The notes: generated by a model not told the origin, from the letters alone. 64,000 nucleotides of DNA from an uncultured Blautia sp. (GCA_900540785.1 UQHF01000009.1:47414-111413), one strand, 5' to 3'; positions 17,939 to 26,927 are shown, numbered from the stretch's first letter. Program-made: numbers and translations.

Positions 17939-19257
17939 GTGATGTTTCTTCCAGGTTTCTTTCAGGGCTTCATATAAAGCCTTCGCACAGAACCATTGCC
18001 GTTGTGGGAAGCGGAGGAAAGACAAGTCTTATCTGGCGGCTCACAGAGGAGCTTGTTCAGGAAGGAAAAAAAGTAGCAGTTACGACGACGACTCATATGG
18101 CAATGGAAAAAGAGCATCCCTTTGCTCCAGAGGGAGAAGGGGCAGAAGCTCTTATTTTGAAGCACGGATATGTCCTGGCTGCTTCCATAGACAGGCAAAA
18201 AGAAAAACTGTGCGCGCTTCCTTATGAAAAATTAAAAGAACTTTCAGAGCTTTGCGATGTGCTTCTCATTGAGGCGGACGGAGCCAGAAAAAAGCCGTTT
18301 AAGATTCCGATGGAATGGGAGCCTGTGATTCCTGAGTTTACAGACCTTGTCATTGCAGTTTCCGGATTGGACTCTCTTGGGAAAACCATAAAAGAAGCGG
18401 CATACCGCCCACTTGAGACAGCGCTGTTTCTTGGAAAAAAAGAAACAGATGTCATCTCTCCAGAAGATATGATACGGGCAGTTTCCCATAAAAACGGGCT
18501 TTTAAAAGGTGTGGGGGACCGGGAGTACCGGGTTTATTTCAATAAGACAGATACGGTAAAAGAGAAAGAAACGCTCGATAAGATAAGAAGGGAGCTTTTA
18601 CATATGGGGATTCCTGTTTTTTGCGGAAGTCTCAGAGAAAAAAAGAAAAACACAGCATTCATTATGCTGGCGGCTGGGAACAGCCGCCGTTTTGGCGCAA
18701 ACAAACTTCTTCATGAAATCGAGGGAGTTCCCATGTATGAGAGAACACTTTCCTGCCTTTTGAAGGTGCAGGAAGAGGTTTTGAAAAAGACAGGAGATTT
18801 CTGCCCTGTAACTGTTGTGACACAGTACCGGGAAATCGGGGAGACAGCAGAAAAAAGAGGAGCAAGGGTCTTTTACAATCCAAATCCTGAGGAGGGGATT
18901 TCCTCTTCTTTAAAAATCGGTCTGAAAGCAAATGAAGAGGCAGATTCCTGTCTTTTTACAGTGGCAGATCAGCCCTGGCTTACCTGGGAAAGCGTGATGG
19001 GGCTTCTGGAAGCTTTCTGGGAATCAGAAAAAGGCATGGCCTGTATGCAAAGCGGAGAGAAGCGGGGAAATCCCTGCATTTTCTCAGAAAAATATTATGA
19101 CGAGCTTTTTTCCCTTACAGGCGATGTGGGAGGAAAGCGGATTTTAAACGCGTATCCGATGGATATTGCCGTGTATCAGACAGAACACGAAAAAGAGCTG
19201 GAAGACATAGATTATATGGATAACAGAGAAATAAAGAAAAGAGGAGACGGACATTGA
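17935..19257 (+). CDS. YqeC-MocA fusion, Mo/Se cofactor maturation protein
   Basis: This 440-residue protein appears to be two proteins in one. Residues 1-235 match YqeC (selenium cofactor biosynthesis) with the P-loop-like VGSGGKTSLI near 25, TTTTHM near 50 and EADGARKKPF near 115. From about 240 it matches MocA/YgfJ, the molybdopterin cytidylyltransferase, with the nucleotidyltransferase motif LAAGNSRRFGANKLL and VADQPWL near 345. MocA converts Mo-molybdopterin to the dinucleotide form used by xanthine dehydrogenases. An upstream in-frame ATG at 17881 would bury the gene in yqeB; the ATGA overlap at 17935 is preferred. Confidence 0.88.
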   Translation: MSDVSSRFLSGLHIKPSHRTIAVVGSGGKTSLIWRLTEELVQEGKKVAVTTTTHMAMEKEHPFAPEGEGAEALILKHGYVLAASIDRQKEKLCALPYEKLKELSELCDVLLIEADGARKKPFKIPMEWEPVIPEFTDLVIAVSGLDSLGKTIKEAAYRPLETALFLGKKETDVISPEDMIRAVSHKNGLLKGVGDREYRVYFNKTDTVKEKETLDKIRRELLHMGIPVFCGSLREKKKNTAFIMLAAGNSRRFGANKLLHEIEGVPMYERTLSCLLKVQEEVLKKTGDFCPVTVVTQYREIGETAEKRGARVFYNPNPEEGISSSLKIGLKANEEADSCLFTVADQPWLTWESVMGLLEAFWESEKGMACMQSGEKRGNPCIFSEKYYDELFSLTGDVGGKRILNAYPMDIAVYQTEHEKELEDIDYMDNREIKKRGDGH

Positions 19258-20624
19258 AGGCACATCAGACAGATTTTTCTCATGGAAGCGTATATCGGAA
19301 TATTTTGGAGGTTGCCATTCCCCTTACGCTGGCGCAGCTTTTGAATCTTTTATATAATGTGGTGGACAGGATTTACATAGGAAGGATTCCGGAGGTGGGA
19401 ACGCTGGCGCTTACAGGAGTGGGGCTTTGCTTTCCTGTGATTTCCCTTGTCACTGCGTTTACGTATCTTTATGGAAACGGAGGCTCTCCTTTATGTGCAA
19501 TGGAGAGAGGACGGGGAAACAAAGAGGAAGCGGAGAAAATCATGGGAAATTCCTTTATTCTTCTAGTTTATACAGGGCTGATCCTTATGATTCTGGGACT
19601 TGTTTTTTATAAGCCGCTTTTATATCTTTTCGGGGCAAGTGAAGCCACCTTTCCTTATGCAGGCTCTTATATGCAGATTTACCTTCTGGGAACGGTGTTC
19701 GTTATGATTTCCGTTGGTATGAACCCGTTTATTAATAGTCAGGGCTTTGGAAATATGGGAATGCTGACCGTATTGATCGGCGCTGTTTTAAATATTATCC
19801 TTGACCCTGTTTTTATTTTTATATTTCATATGGGAGTGCGGGGAGCGGCGCTTGCGACGATTCTTTCCCAGTTCTGCTCTGCTTTGTGGGTGCTTCGCTT
19901 CCTTACCGGAAAGCGGGCAGTTCTGAAACTGAAAAGAGAAGCCTTCCGTCTGAAATGGAAGAGAGTAAAAAGCATTTTGGGGCTCGGTGTATCCGGATTT
20001 ATTATGGCATTTACAAACAGTCTTGTGCAGATTGTATGCAATTCCACACTCCAGACATTTGGAGGAGATATTTACGTTGCGGTTATGACGGTATTAAGCT
20101 CTGTGAGGGATATTTGCACGATGCCAGTTATGGGGCTCACAAACGGAGCTTCTCCTGTCATGAGTTTTAATTACGGGGAAAAGGCGTATGACCGCGTAAA
20201 GAAGGCAATCCGGTTTGTGACGGTGATCTGTGTTACCTATACCTTTGCAGCATGGGGACTTTTAAAGCTGATCCCGGAAGTCTTTATCCGCATTTTTAAT
20301 ACGGATCCGGAGCTTGTATCAAGAGGAGTTCCTGCCCTTCATATTTACTTTTTCGGATTCTGCTTTATGGCGCTTCAGTTTACAGGGCAGAGTGTGTTTG
20401 TCGCTCTTGGAAAGTCAAAGCAGGCAACCTTCTTTTCACTTCTTCGAAAAGCGATCATTGTTGTGCCCCTCACTCTTGTCCTGCCTCATGTGGCAGGACT
20501 TGGAGTAGACGGGGTATTCTGGGCTGAGCCGGTGTCCAACCTGATCGGCGGCTGCGCCTGCTTCTTTACCATGCTTGCCACGGTGATGCCGGAGCTTAGA
20601 AAAGAAAATAAGATAACAGAATAA
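19254..20624 (+). CDS. MATE-family transporter
   Basis: This 456-residue polytopic protein has the twelve-helix, two-fold repeat layout of MATE efflux proteins; each half starts with a PLTLAQLLN- or GVSGFIMAF-like segment. The start is a TTG overlapping the yqeC-mocA stop as TTGA, with GAGGAG seven bases upstream, so its translation is coupled to cofactor maturation. Most MATE proteins export cationic drugs or metabolites using Na+ or H+. Its place at the end of the purine operon makes a purine-derived metabolite a possible substrate, but that is inference. Confidence 0.88.
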   Translation: MKAHQTDFSHGSVYRNILEVAIPLTLAQLLNLLYNVVDRIYIGRIPEVGTLALTGVGLCFPVISLVTAFTYLYGNGGSPLCAMERGRGNKEEAEKIMGNSFILLVYTGLILMILGLVFYKPLLYLFGASEATFPYAGSYMQIYLLGTVFVMISVGMNPFINSQGFGNMGMLTVLIGAVLNIILDPVFIFIFHMGVRGAALATILSQFCSALWVLRFLTGKRAVLKLKREAFRLKWKRVKSILGLGVSGFIMAFTNSLVQIVCNSTLQTFGGDIYVAVMTVLSSVRDICTMPVMGLTNGASPVMSFNYGEKAYDRVKKAIRFVTVICVTYTFAAWGLLKLIPEVFIRIFNTDPELVSRGVPALHIYFFGFCFMALQFTGQSVFVALGKSKQATFFSLLRKAIIVVPLTLVLPHVAGLGVDGVFWAEPVSNLIGGCACFFTMLATVMPELRKENKITE

Positions 20625-20627
20625 AAA

Positions 20628-21572
20628 TTACATGTGGACGGTAGTTCCGGTTTTTCCGTGAATGCCGTCCCTTGCCTTTTCAAGGAGTGTGATCATGGCA
20701 GTTCTTCCCGGAGCAGAGGAGGCAAAATCGACGGCAGCCTGTACCTTAGGCAGCATAGATCCTGCTGCAAATTCTCCGTCCTCAATATATTTCTGCGCTT
20801 CCTCTACGGTAAGGTCGGAAAGCCATTTTTCATCTTCCTTTCCAAAATGGATCGCTACTTTTTCTACGGCAGTGAGAATGATCAGCATATCTGCGTCCAG
20901 CTCCTTTGCAAGAAGGCAGCTTGCGAAATCCTTGTCAATGACGGCGGAAGCGCCTTTTAAATGGTCTTCTTTTAATATAACAGGAATGCCTCCGCCTCCG
21001 CAGCAGATAACGATTTTATTTGCGTCAACAAGGCTGTTGATGGCGTCCTGTTCCACGATTTCCACAGGCTTTGGAGAAGCCACAACGCGGCGGTAGCCTC
21101 TTCCTGCGTCTTCTTTCATAATGTGGCCGTATGCGGCAGCCTGATGCTCGGCTTCTTCCTTTGTGAGAAAATGACCGATTGGCTTACTTGGATTTTCAAA
21201 TGCCGGGTCGTCCGGATCCACACGTACCTGTGTGACAACTGTGACAACAGGAGTCCGCATAAAACCGCGCTTGCGAAGCTCTTCACGGAGTGCGTTCTGC
21301 AGATCGTAACCAATATATGCCTGGCTCATGGCAACGCATACGGAGAGAGGCGTGTTTGGCTGTGAAGCGTCCTCTCTGGAAAGAGCGGACATGGCGTTGT
21401 TGATCATGCCTACCTGTGGACCGTTGCCGTGGACAACTACAATCTGATGGCCTTCCTCGATCAGGTCGCAAAGAGCTTTCGCTGTTGTTTTTACTGCTTT
21501 CATCTGCTCCGGAAGCGTATCCCCAAGTGCGTTTCCTCCAAGAGCAATGACAATTCGTTTTCTTTTATACAT
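20628..21572 (-). CDS. arcC: Carbamate kinase
   Basis: This 314-residue enzyme makes ATP and carbamate from carbamoyl phosphate and ADP. Family motifs are VIALGGNALG at the N-terminus, VVHGNGPQVGMI near residue 47, and CCGGGGIPV near 210. It is the last gene of the minus-strand run dpaL-ygeY-ygeW-arcC and would harvest carbamoyl phosphate released by YgeW; in E. coli clusters the equivalent gene is yqeA. It ends 4 bases from the convergent MATE gene. A terminator lies between it and ygeW, so its level may be lower. Confidence 0.95.
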   Translation of the reverse strand: MYKRKRIVIALGGNALGDTLPEQMKAVKTTAKALCDLIEEGHQIVVVHGNGPQVGMINNAMSALSREDASQPNTPLSVCVAMSQAYIGYDLQNALREELRKRGFMRTPVVTVVTQVRVDPDDPAFENPSKPIGHFLTKEEAEHQAAAYGHIMKEDAGRGYRRVVASPKPVEIVEQDAINSLVDANKIVICCGGGGIPVILKEDHLKGASAVIDKDFASCLLAKELDADMLIILTAVEKVAIHFGKEDEKWLSDLTVEEAQKYIEDGEFAAGSMLPKVQAAVDFASSAPGRTAMITLLEKARDGIHGKTGTTVHM

Positions 21573-21590
21573 AATAAAAACCTCCCAAAG

Positions 21591-21618
21591 AAAAAACAGG
21601 GCTGTATTGCTACAGCCC
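21591..21618 (-). terminator. Hairpin terminator between ygeW and arcC
   Basis: Read on the minus strand, GGGCTGTA, a four-base loop and TACAGCCC are followed by a T-rich run. It lies between two genes of one apparent operon, so it is probably a partial terminator that lowers arcC expression. Confidence 0.8.
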
Positions 21619-21636
21619 CTTTGTATTATGCCAGAA

Positions 21637-22830
21637 TTATTTCAGAATTCTCGGAGCAGCTTTTACTTCAAGTTTTTTCAGAAGCTCCTGCGGATTTTCA
21701 AATTTGGAAAGAAGGATCATAGAAGCAATGATGTAAGGTTTGAAGCTTGCTTCTTTGTAAAGCGGAATGCGGTAGCGGTCGAATACGCTTGCGTCTACCT
21801 CGCCTGTCTCGCAGCTCACGCCTGTAATATCAGCAGGGAGACAGTGGAGATACAGAGCGTTTCCATCCTTTGTTGTCTTCATAAGCTCCTCTGTACAAGC
21901 CCAGTCCTTATGCTGTGCGTTCTGTGCAAGAAGCTCTTTTTCCAGTTTGTCGATTCCGTCGAAATCTCCCTCGCCGTAAAGGTTGGTACGTGTTTCCATA
22001 GCTGCAAATGGAGCCCAGCTCTTCGGATATACAATATCTGCGTCTTTGAAGGCTTCTTCCATGCTGTTTGTTTTTGTGAAGGAGCCGCCGCTTGCTTCAG
22101 CATTCTTTCTTGCGATTTCCTCTACTTCAGGCATTACATCGTATCCTTCCGGGTGAGCAAGAACTACGTCCATGCCGAAACGTGTCATAAGACCGATTAC
22201 ACCCTGAGGTACGGAAAGAGGTTTGCCGTAAGATGGAGAGTAAGCCCATGTCATGGCAAGTTTTTTGCCTTTTAAGTTTTCCACGCCGCCAAATTCATGG
22301 ATAATATGAAGCATATCTGCCATACACTGGGTTGGGTGATCTACGTCACACTGCAGATTTACAAGAGTAGGACGCTGTTCTAAGATACCGTCTTTGTTTC
22401 CCTCTGTAACGGCTTCCATAAATTCTTTCTGGTAAGCGTGACCTTTGCCGATATACATATCGTCGCGGATACCGATCACGTCTGCCATGAAGGAAACCAT
22501 GTTTGCTGTTTCGCGGACGGTCTCTCCGTGTGCGATCTGAGATTTCTTTTCGTCAAGATCCTGTACCTGAAGTCCGAGAAGGTTGCAGGCAGAAGCGAAA
22601 GAGAAGCGGGTACGTGTGGAGTTGTCGCGGAAGATGGAAATACCGAGACCGCTTTCAAATACTTTTGTGGAGATGTTGTTTTCTCTCATAAAGCGGAGTG
22701 CGTCCGCTACGGTAAAGACTGCTTCCAGTTCTTCGTCTGTTTTGTCCCAGGTCCAGAAGAAATCGTTATTGTACATTTCTTTAAAATTCAGGCTGTTTAG
22801 TTTATCAATGTAATCCTGTAATGTTTTCAT
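21637..22830 (-). CDS. ygeW: YgeW-type knotted carbamoyltransferase
   Basis: This 397-residue member of the aspartate/ornithine carbamoyltransferase family belongs to the YgeW branch, defined by cluster context. The carbamoyl-phosphate motif STRTRFSF is near residue 70, HPTQCMAD near 170 and HCLPAD near 340. The frame runs up to 22899, but AGAAAGG before ATG 22830 and family length support the shorter form. In purine degraders it is thought to run toward carbamoyl phosphate using a ureido compound as donor. The amino-group substrate cannot be read from the sequence. Confidence 0.9.
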   Translation of the reverse strand: MKTLQDYIDKLNSLNFKEMYNNDFFWTWDKTDEELEAVFTVADALRFMRENNISTKVFESGLGISIFRDNSTRTRFSFASACNLLGLQVQDLDEKKSQIAHGETVRETANMVSFMADVIGIRDDMYIGKGHAYQKEFMEAVTEGNKDGILEQRPTLVNLQCDVDHPTQCMADMLHIIHEFGGVENLKGKKLAMTWAYSPSYGKPLSVPQGVIGLMTRFGMDVVLAHPEGYDVMPEVEEIARKNAEASGGSFTKTNSMEEAFKDADIVYPKSWAPFAAMETRTNLYGEGDFDGIDKLEKELLAQNAQHKDWACTEELMKTTKDGNALYLHCLPADITGVSCETGEVDASVFDRYRIPLYKEASFKPYIIASMILLSKFENPQELLKKLEVKAAPRILK

Positions 22831-22902
22831 ATTTTTATATCCTTTCTGGTTATGTGATTTTTCTTTATAATTTGATAACTGTGGAGGTATGAAAGTCATA
22901 TA

Positions 22903-24213
22903 TTATTTGCAGTATGCGCCCGGAAGAGCAGCGTAAACAGCCGCGCATCTTACCAGGTCGATTTTCCATGTTTTTTCGTTTGGAGCGTGAGCCTGTGCCT
23001 CTGCACCGGGACCGAAGCCGATACATGGAATGCCGTTTCGTCCCATGATGGAAACGCCGTTTGTGGAGAAGGTCCATTTATCTGTGAGAGGACGGGCTTT
23101 TCTCATGCTCTCTGTCTCTTTATTTCCAACACGTTCTGTTCCGTAAAGTCCTGTGTATGCTTCTTCCAGAGCTTTTGTAACTTTATGGTCTTTCGGAATC
23201 ACCCAGGTAGGGAAGTAGCACTCGATCGGATATACAAGCTCTGTCCAGGAAGGACGGGAGTATTCGTACATGGATACCGTAACGTCGTCTCCGTATTTCT
23301 GTACAGACGGAAGAGCGCGGATCTCGTCCAGGCAGCTTTCCCATGTTTCCCCTGCTGTCATACGTCTGTCAAGAGATACGGAGCAGGAGTCTGCAACTGC
23401 GCAGCGGCTCGGGGAAGTATAGAAAATTTCGGAGGTAGTAACGGTTCCTCTTCCCAGGAAACGTGCCTCTTCCCACTGCGGGTTGTATTTTTCGTCCAGC
23501 ATTTTTACAAGACCTTTTACTTCTTTGTCGTCTGCTGCGTCATTTTCATTTAATGCGCGCACGTCCTGAAGAATGTCTGCCATTTTGTAGATGGCGTTGT
23601 CGCCGCGTTCCGGAGCGGAGCCGTGGCAGGAAATGCCTTTTACGTCCACACGGATTTCCATACGTCCGCGCTGTCCTCTGTAGATACCGCCGTCTGTCGG
23701 TTCTGTAGATACAACAAATTCCGGGCGAACCTTATCTTCGTTGATAATGTACTGCCAGCAAAGACCGTCACAGTCTTCTTCCTGAACCGTACCGGTTACA
23801 AGAACCTGGAATTTATCATTGAGAAGATTTAAGTCCTTCATAATTTTAGCGCCGTATACAGCGGAAACAATGCCGCCCATCTGATCGGAAGTTCCGCGTC
23901 CGCCGATTTCTTCCTCTGTCTCAAAGCCTTCGTACGGATCGAAGTTCCAGTTGTCTCTGTTTCCGATTCCTACGGTATCGATATGTGCGTCAAAGCCGAT
24001 GAGTGTTTTGCCTGTTCCCATGTACCCCAGAACGTTTCCCATCGGGTCAATCTCCACTTTGTCAAAGTCCAGTTTTTCCATTTCTTCTTTGATCCGCATG
24101 ATGTGACCTTTTTCCCCGCAGCTTTCTCCCGGGATTTTTACGAGGTCCCGAAGGAACTTTGTCATATCTGCTTCATAGTTTTTTGCAGCTTCATTAATTT
24201 TTGTGTAATCCAT
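22903..24213 (-). CDS. ygeY: YgeY-type M20 metallohydrolase
   Basis: This 436-residue zinc hydrolase of the M20/DapE family belongs to the YgeY subgroup. Metal-site motifs are GFDAHIDTVG near residue 72, GRGTSDQMGG near 108 and QEEDCDGL near 142. The C-terminal GFGPGAEAQAHAPNE carries the last histidine ligand. It likely cleaves an amide or ureido bond in a purine-ring fragment before YgeW and DpaL act. It is preceded by GGGAGG and sits 30 bases after ygeX. Confidence 0.92.
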   Translation of the reverse strand: MDYTKINEAAKNYEADMTKFLRDLVKIPGESCGEKGHIMRIKEEMEKLDFDKVEIDPMGNVLGYMGTGKTLIGFDAHIDTVGIGNRDNWNFDPYEGFETEEEIGGRGTSDQMGGIVSAVYGAKIMKDLNLLNDKFQVLVTGTVQEEDCDGLCWQYIINEDKVRPEFVVSTEPTDGGIYRGQRGRMEIRVDVKGISCHGSAPERGDNAIYKMADILQDVRALNENDAADDKEVKGLVKMLDEKYNPQWEEARFLGRGTVTTSEIFYTSPSRCAVADSCSVSLDRRMTAGETWESCLDEIRALPSVQKYGDDVTVSMYEYSRPSWTELVYPIECYFPTWVIPKDHKVTKALEEAYTGLYGTERVGNKETESMRKARPLTDKWTFSTNGVSIMGRNGIPCIGFGPGAEAQAHAPNEKTWKIDLVRCAAVYAALPGAYCK

Positions 24214-24243
24214 AATAAAAACCTCCCTGAAAAATATAAAATA

Positions 24244-25473
24244 CTATTTGCTTAAAGATTCGCTTGTGCCGTAAAGACCGTCCCATACGATTTCTTTGTA
24301 GCGGACAGGATCGGTATCCCCCTCTGTGGAAATCACGAGGACAACAGAAGTTTCGTCAAGCTTTAATGCTTCTTTTAAATCCTTTGCGTCTTCATCGTGA
24401 AGAGCAGTGTAGCAAAGTCCAAGAGGAACGGAACCGGATTCCCCAGATACAATATGTGGGTCTCCCTCAAGAGGATTTGCATAAATACGGGTTGCTTTTG
24501 CGCTCATCCAGTCAGGACAGGAAGCAAATACAGTGACGTGGTTTTTCAGAATATCCCAGCCGATGGTATTTCCCTCGCCGCAGGCAAGACCTGCCATGAT
24601 CGTCTGAAGATCTCCTGTAACATTTACAAGATTTCCTGTTTTGGAAACGGCAGAGCGGTAGAGGCAGTCTGCTGCGCTTGCTTCACATACAGCCATAACC
24701 GGAGGATTTTCACGGTATTTGTTTGCGAAATATCCAACGACTGCACCTGCCAGGGAGCCTACGCCTGCCTGTACGAATACATGAGTGGGACGTTCCACTC
24801 CGTTTTCCTTTAACTGCTGGTCAGCTTCTCTTACAAGTGTGCCGTAGCCCTGCATGATCCATGACGGGATTTCTTCGTATCCTTCCCATGCAGTATCCTG
24901 TACGATAATGCCGTGCTCTGTTTTTGCAGCTTCTGCAGCAGCCATTCTTACACAGTCATCGTAATTCATATCTTCGATGGTAACGACTGCGCCTTCTTTT
25001 GCAATGTTGTCAAAACGTGTCTTTGTAGTGCCCTTTGGCATACGGACAACTGCTTTCTGGCCAAGGCGGTTTGCTGCCCAGGCAACGCCTCTTCCGTGGT
25101 TGCCGTCTGTTGCGGTAAAGAATGTTGCCTGACCGAATTCTTCGCGGAGTTTATCGGAAGAGAGTACATTATATGGAAGCTCACTTATGTCTTTTCCAAG
25201 CTCCTTTGCTATGTAACGGCCCATTGCGTAAGAACCGCCAAGAACCTTAAAAGCATTCAGTCCGAACCGGTAAGATTCGTCTTTACAGTAAATGCCTTTT
25301 ACCCCAAGATATTCTGCAAGCGCGCCTAATTTTTTCAGAGGAGTGACGCTGTACTGCGGAAAGCTTTTATGAAACTCATTCGCTTTTTTTACGTTCTCTT
25401 CAGACATCAGCTCCAGATAAGAATCCTCTGATTTTGGCACCTCATTTGTAATCCATTTTAATCCTTCTGTCAT
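24244..25473 (-). CDS. dpaL: Diaminopropionate ammonia-lyase
   Basis: DpaL (ygeX) is a PLP enzyme that splits 2,3-diaminopropionate into pyruvate and two ammonia. The 409-residue chain has the fold-type II pattern: the PLP lysine in FGLNAFKVLGG near residue 72, TDGNHGRGVAWAA near 120 and a glycine-rich VQAGVGSLAGAV near 230. It is the first gene of the minus-strand operon and supplies the carbon and nitrogen yield of the pathway. AAGGAGG lies 12 bases before the ATG, and a good promoter is at 25522-25549. Confidence 0.94.
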   Translation of the reverse strand: MTEGLKWITNEVPKSEDSYLELMSEENVKKANEFHKSFPQYSVTPLKKLGALAEYLGVKGIYCKDESYRFGLNAFKVLGGSYAMGRYIAKELGKDISELPYNVLSSDKLREEFGQATFFTATDGNHGRGVAWAANRLGQKAVVRMPKGTTKTRFDNIAKEGAVVTIEDMNYDDCVRMAAAEAAKTEHGIIVQDTAWEGYEEIPSWIMQGYGTLVREADQQLKENGVERPTHVFVQAGVGSLAGAVVGYFANKYRENPPVMAVCEASAADCLYRSAVSKTGNLVNVTGDLQTIMAGLACGEGNTIGWDILKNHVTVFASCPDWMSAKATRIYANPLEGDPHIVSGESGSVPLGLCYTALHDEDAKDLKEALKLDETSVVLVISTEGDTDPVRYKEIVWDGLYGTSESLSK

Positions 25474-25521
25474 GATAAATGGGAACCTCCTTCTCTCAGA
25501 AAAATTTCATTTCTTATCTTT

Positions 25522-25549
25522 ATCATACCATAAAAAAAGGATTTTGCAA
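25522..25549 (-). promoter_or_regulatory. Promoter of dpaL-ygeY-ygeW-arcC
   Basis: On the minus strand TTGCAA (25549-25544) and TATGAT (25527-25522) are separated by 16 bases. Directly upstream lies CC(T)AAAAAATTTTG-TATT, nearly the same block as in the ssnA upstream dyad. This places both arms of the purine locus under a possible common regulator. Confidence 0.65.
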
Positions 25550-25606
25550 TAAGAAAATACAAAATTTTTTAGGTTTTTCAAAAAATAATTAGGAACGGAT
25601 GATTCG

Positions 25607-25635
25607 TTGCCGCAAAGCTGGATTTATGGTATACT
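25607..25635 (+). promoter_or_regulatory. Promoter of the DUF1015 gene
   Basis: TTGCCG (25607-25612) and TATACT (25630-25635) have a 17-base spacer, followed by an AGGAGG site before ATG 25683. It diverges from the dpaL promoter about 58 bases away. Confidence 0.7.
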
Positions 25636-25682
25636 AAAAGACAATTTAAAGCAGTTTTTCTGCAGAACCAGGAGGGGTTATT

Positions 25683-26927
25683 ATGGCAGTATTTCGTGGA
25701 TTTCAGGCATTGAGACCAACACCGGAAAAGGCATCCCGTGTAGCGTCTCTTCCATATGATGTAGTAAGTCGTGAGGAGGCGTATGCACTGGGAAAATCCA
25801 ATCCGGATTCTTTTTTACATGTGGAGAGGGCGGAGATCGACTGTCCGAAAGAAATGGATATGTATGATGAGAATGTATACAAAAAAGCAGAAGAAAATCT
25901 TCAGAAGATGATAAAAGAGGGAACTCTGGTGGAAGATAAAAAAAGATGCTTCTATATATATGAGCTGATCCGGAAGGGAAAATCCCAGACAGGCTTTGTC
26001 GGCTGCAGTTCCATTGACGATTATCAGAACGGTGTGATCAGGCGTCATGAGCTTACAAGAACAGAAAAAGAAAAAGACAGGATCCGGCATATGGAAGTGT
26101 GTTGTGCCAATACAAGCCCTGTATTTCTTACCTGCCGCTACACAGAGAAGCTTCTTATCCTTCTTGAGAGCTTTAAGCAGACACACAGACCGGTTTATGA
26201 TTTTACGGCGGAAGATGAGATTACTCACAGAGTGTGGGTGGTTGATGAAACGGAAGAAATAAAGATGGCAGAGGAGGAGTTTCGAAAAATTCCCTCTCTT
26301 TATATTGCAGACGGGCATCACCGGGCGGCGTCCGCTGTGAAAGCAGGAATGAAATACAGGGAGGAAAATCCGGATTACACGGGAGAAGAGGAATTTAATT
26401 ACTTTCTTTCGGTTGTATTTCCATGCGAGCAGCTTACGATTCTTCCCTATCACCGCATTGTGACCGATTTAAACGGCATTACAGAAAAAGCGTTTATCGG
26501 CAGCCTGAAATTTAATTTTGAACTGATGCTGATGCCGGGCTTTCCATGTAAGCCGGTAGAGAAGCACTGTATGGGCATGTACACAGGCGGACAGTGGTAT
26601 CATTTAAAAGCATGGAAGGACGTATACGAAAAGAAAGACGAGATCGCGCAGCTTGACGTATCCATTCTCCAGGATAAAGTGCTGCGTCCTGTGCTTGGGA
26701 TTGAAGAACCAACAACAGATAAGCGTCTTCGATTTGCAGGGGGAAATATGAAACTCCGACAGCTTCAGGAAATAGCAGACGAGACAGGAGGCGTGGCATT
26801 TGTTATGTTTCCGGTGGAAATGGAGGACATTATGAAGATTGCAGATGCGGGCAAGCTGATGCCTCCAAAATCTACCTGGTTTGAGCCGAAGCTTCGAAGC
26901 GGGCTGTTTGTGCATAAACTGAAATAA
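25683..26927 (+). CDS. DUF1015 family protein
   Basis: This 414-residue protein matches DUF1015, a widespread Firmicute family of unknown function, often near serine biosynthesis genes. Visible family blocks are FRGFQALRPTPEKA at the start, LPYDVVSREEAYAL near 25, RRHELTRTEKEKDRI near 120 and YIADGHHRAASA near 207, the last resembling a ligand or metal pocket. The C-terminus LMPPKSTWFEPKLRSGLFVH is typical. It is transcribed divergently from dpaL and is not adjacent to serA/serC here, so a link to purine-derived pyruvate or serine metabolism is only a possibility. Confidence 0.88.
   Translation: MAVFRGFQALRPTPEKASRVASLPYDVVSREEAYALGKSNPDSFLHVERAEIDCPKEMDMYDENVYKKAEENLQKMIKEGTLVEDKKRCFYIYELIRKGKSQTGFVGCSSIDDYQNGVIRRHELTRTEKEKDRIRHMEVCCANTSPVFLTCRYTEKLLILLESFKQTHRPVYDFTAEDEITHRVWVVDETEEIKMAEEEFRKIPSLYIADGHHRAASAVKAGMKYREENPDYTGEEEFNYFLSVVFPCEQLTILPYHRIVTDLNGITEKAFIGSLKFNFELMLMPGFPCKPVEKHCMGMYTGGQWYHLKAWKDVYEKKDEIAQLDVSILQDKVLRPVLGIEEPTTDKRLRFAGGNMKLRQLQEIADETGGVAFVMFPVEMEDIMKIADAGKLMPPKSTWFEPKLRSGLFVHKLK

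Noticed and set aside
21547..22275. Long plus-strand frame opposite ygeW
   Set aside because: It is antisense to a well-supported gene, is cysteine-rich and unlike any protein, and has no ribosome site.
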